Position numbers and translations under genes: made by a program. From positions 1 to 64,000 of the forward strand of contig JADFUC010001610.1 in the NCBI GenBank assembly GCA_019722365.1: DNA of 64,000 nt, written 5' to 3'. Below, one piece after another: positions 62,284-64,000 of the stretch. Every line of letters starts with the position of its first letter. The first letter of the stretch is position 1. The notes below the pieces were generated by a model. The model made no database searches. It saw nothing but the letters and a program-made list of their open reading frames with translations, and had not been told where the DNA came from. The DNA is from Lithospermum erythrorhizon (Eukaryota > Streptophyta > Magnoliopsida > Boraginales > Boraginaceae).

Positions 62284-62429
62284 ACAAACATATCTTTTTG
62301 CTCGATTACCAGATTTGCAGAAACTTGCAGTCTCATACAGGGAAATGAATTTTGTTTAAAAGTCAGTAGAAATGCAGATTCGTGGAAGACAAAGGGAAAT
62401 TGTCTAGTCTATTCTTGTAATCGACAAAG

Positions 62430-62610
62430 CTTACAAATACCATTAATTTATCTCACTGTGAAATCTTTTATAGTGCTCTTGAAGATGTCAGACGACGAGC
62501 AGGCTGCAAATGATCAAACGAGGAGAAGTTGAGATGTGCAGAACCTTTCATCACGTTAGTAGCTCAATCGCAGATCAAATACTCTACATCTTTGCACCAA
62601 GAATGGCCAA
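62430..62610 (+). pseudogene. SAUR fragment (fourth copy)
   Basis: Diverged copy of the SAUR 3' half. ATTAATTTATCTCACTGTGA matches the third copy's AATTATCTCACTAATGA; GTGCTCTTGAAGATGTCAGA matches its GAGCTCTTACAAATGTCAGA; and TTTGCACCAAGAAT near 62593 matches the C-terminal end. No open frame. Confidence 0.6.
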
Positions 62611-62619
62611 ACTGGTACC

Positions 62620-63150
62620 ATTTGTAGACTGAACAGGACTAATAAGCTATTGTTAAAGCCAGGACTACGAAAAATTAACTTGAGAACAAGAATTGAGCCA
62701 GCTGCGAAATGAATTAACAAGATAACAAAACCGATATGGAAGGTATGATAGAGAAATTTTAGCAAAATACCACAAGTCAACCCACATATTTGTCTACACA
62801 CAATATCTTTTTTATTTGAAGATTACCACATTTTTGTATGAAATGACTATTATACCCTCATTAAATAAACTCTCAACTTATTTCACCCATTTTCACTCTC
62901 TCTAACTTCTAGATTTTCCTACACCCATCTCTAAAGTTTGCTTATTTTTACTTGCCAATTTAAATTCGATAATAATAAATAAGATTTGAATTTTTTTTGC
63001 TAAACCCAATTAAGCTCGTGCTAATTTGTTATTATATAACATTTAATCTTAGGTTTATGTACTCTCTTTGTTCATAAAATTAAATGTATTGTATATTTGT
63101 TAATATCTACAATATTTTGTTGTGTTTGAATATACATTTATTAATAAGAA
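62620..63150. other. No identifiable gene
   Basis: AT-rich DNA without recognisable coding sequence. Confidence 0.4.
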
Positions 63151-63157
63151 ATTATGA

Positions 63158-63270
63158 ATGCATTATAATCAGTTATAATACATCATGGTACGTTATAATA
63201 CATTATAACACATTATCATGCATTATATTATACTATAATCTTGTATAATTCATTATAACACGTTCTCATG
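63158..63270. repeat. CATTATAA-type tandem motif
   Basis: Permutations of GCATTATAATCA, ACATTATAACACATTATC and CATGCATTATA repeat with a period of about 12-20 bp. A related run of TATAATGGATTATA-like strings occurs at about 63645-63735. Confidence 0.6.
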
Positions 63271-64000
63271 CATTATAGTTTTGAAGACTAATAATACCAT
63301 AATAAAACAATGTACAATTGAACTATGTAGAATAATAATTTTTCATTATCACTTAATGTAATTTTTATCTCTATATAATAAGTACAATATAATGTTGACA
63401 TTGAATTTGAAATTCAAATGATTTATTTCTTCAAATAAGGAAGAAAAATAACGTATTATCTCTACCAATTCGATCTTCTCTCTCTAACGCCAGCCATTAC
63501 ACTTCAATCTGGCCCGCTTCTAATTCAACTTCTCGAGTCGTGAAAGCATTAAATCTACATGTCAAATGTGTCATGTTTTTAACTCGGATCCTCTACTGGC
63601 CTCCATATTTTTCTGTTAACAATGAATTATCAAAATTAATACAATGCGGTATAATGGATAATAATTTGATATAATTTATTATAATATGGTATAATCGATT
63701 ATAATGGATTATACCATATTATATTGTGTTGTCGAATCATGAAATCCTGCTAAGCAATATATGTTATACTATAATATAAGACTAATGTTCTACAAATCAA
63801 TCTATGAAAATATAACATATGGAAAATAAACACAAGAAACACAAAAACAACCAAAAATCATCACAACACAAGTCAAAATTAAAAAGATTCAATATTTTGT
63901 TAAAAACTCCAAATAACAACCTCAAAAACCCAACTAATAAACATACAACACACATAGAACATGGATCTGTTAAAAATATGATATTAATTCAAAACTTTTG

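Overview
This window is nuclear DNA of a flowering plant, probably a eudicot; the species cannot be fixed from the sequence. Evidence: small plant-type GT-AG introns, plant gene families (a DTX-type MATE transporter, the LCB2 subunit of serine palmitoyltransferase, ANGUSTIFOLIA, SAUR), plant U3 snoRNA genes with the plant upstream sequence element, and plant transposons (Ty1/copia, CACTA, Stowaway MITEs, tRNA-derived SINEs). It is AT-rich and mostly decayed repeat. Most open frames are noise; the genes were found by following exons and splice sites.

Layout. 1-7.4 kb: tandem repeats, low-complexity DNA and transposon debris, with one transposase-like exon. 7.4-10.3 kb: a relic of ANGUSTIFOLIA on the minus strand, split by a 2.0-kb CACTA element with a 3-bp target duplication. 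10.3-18 kb: repeats and unassigned DNA. 18.0-20.6 kb: a complete 8-exon MATE gene (minus), with a SINE in its last intron. 22.9-27.7 kb: LCB2 (minus); exons 1-7 and the last exon are clean, but three exons between them carry frame-breaking lesions. 28.3-30.8 kb: a long terminal-inverted-repeat element that holds a solo LTR. 31-37 kb: LINE ORF1, a copia gag scrap, unidentified exon-like pieces and a Stowaway MITE.

37.4-60.0 kb is the main structure: a very large imperfect palindrome. Two arms of about 9.5 kb (37.4-47.06 and 50.58-60.04) are reverse complements of each other around a 3.5-kb spacer. Each arm carries, from outside inwards, a degenerate Ty1/copia element with both LTRs, a SAUR pseudogene, a U3 snoRNA copy, and AT-rich DNA with a MITE. 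The spacer holds the 3' parts of two other copia elements. Both arms stop at the outer LTR end.

60.0-64 kb: a further SAUR copy, a nearly canonical U3 snoRNA gene with USE, TATA and T-run terminator, a tandem half-copy of U3, and a SAUR fragment. The right half of the window is therefore a small SAUR/U3 cluster that was amplified in both tandem and inverted orientation. The likely working genes are the MATE transporter, the U3 gene at 61.85 kb and possibly LCB2.
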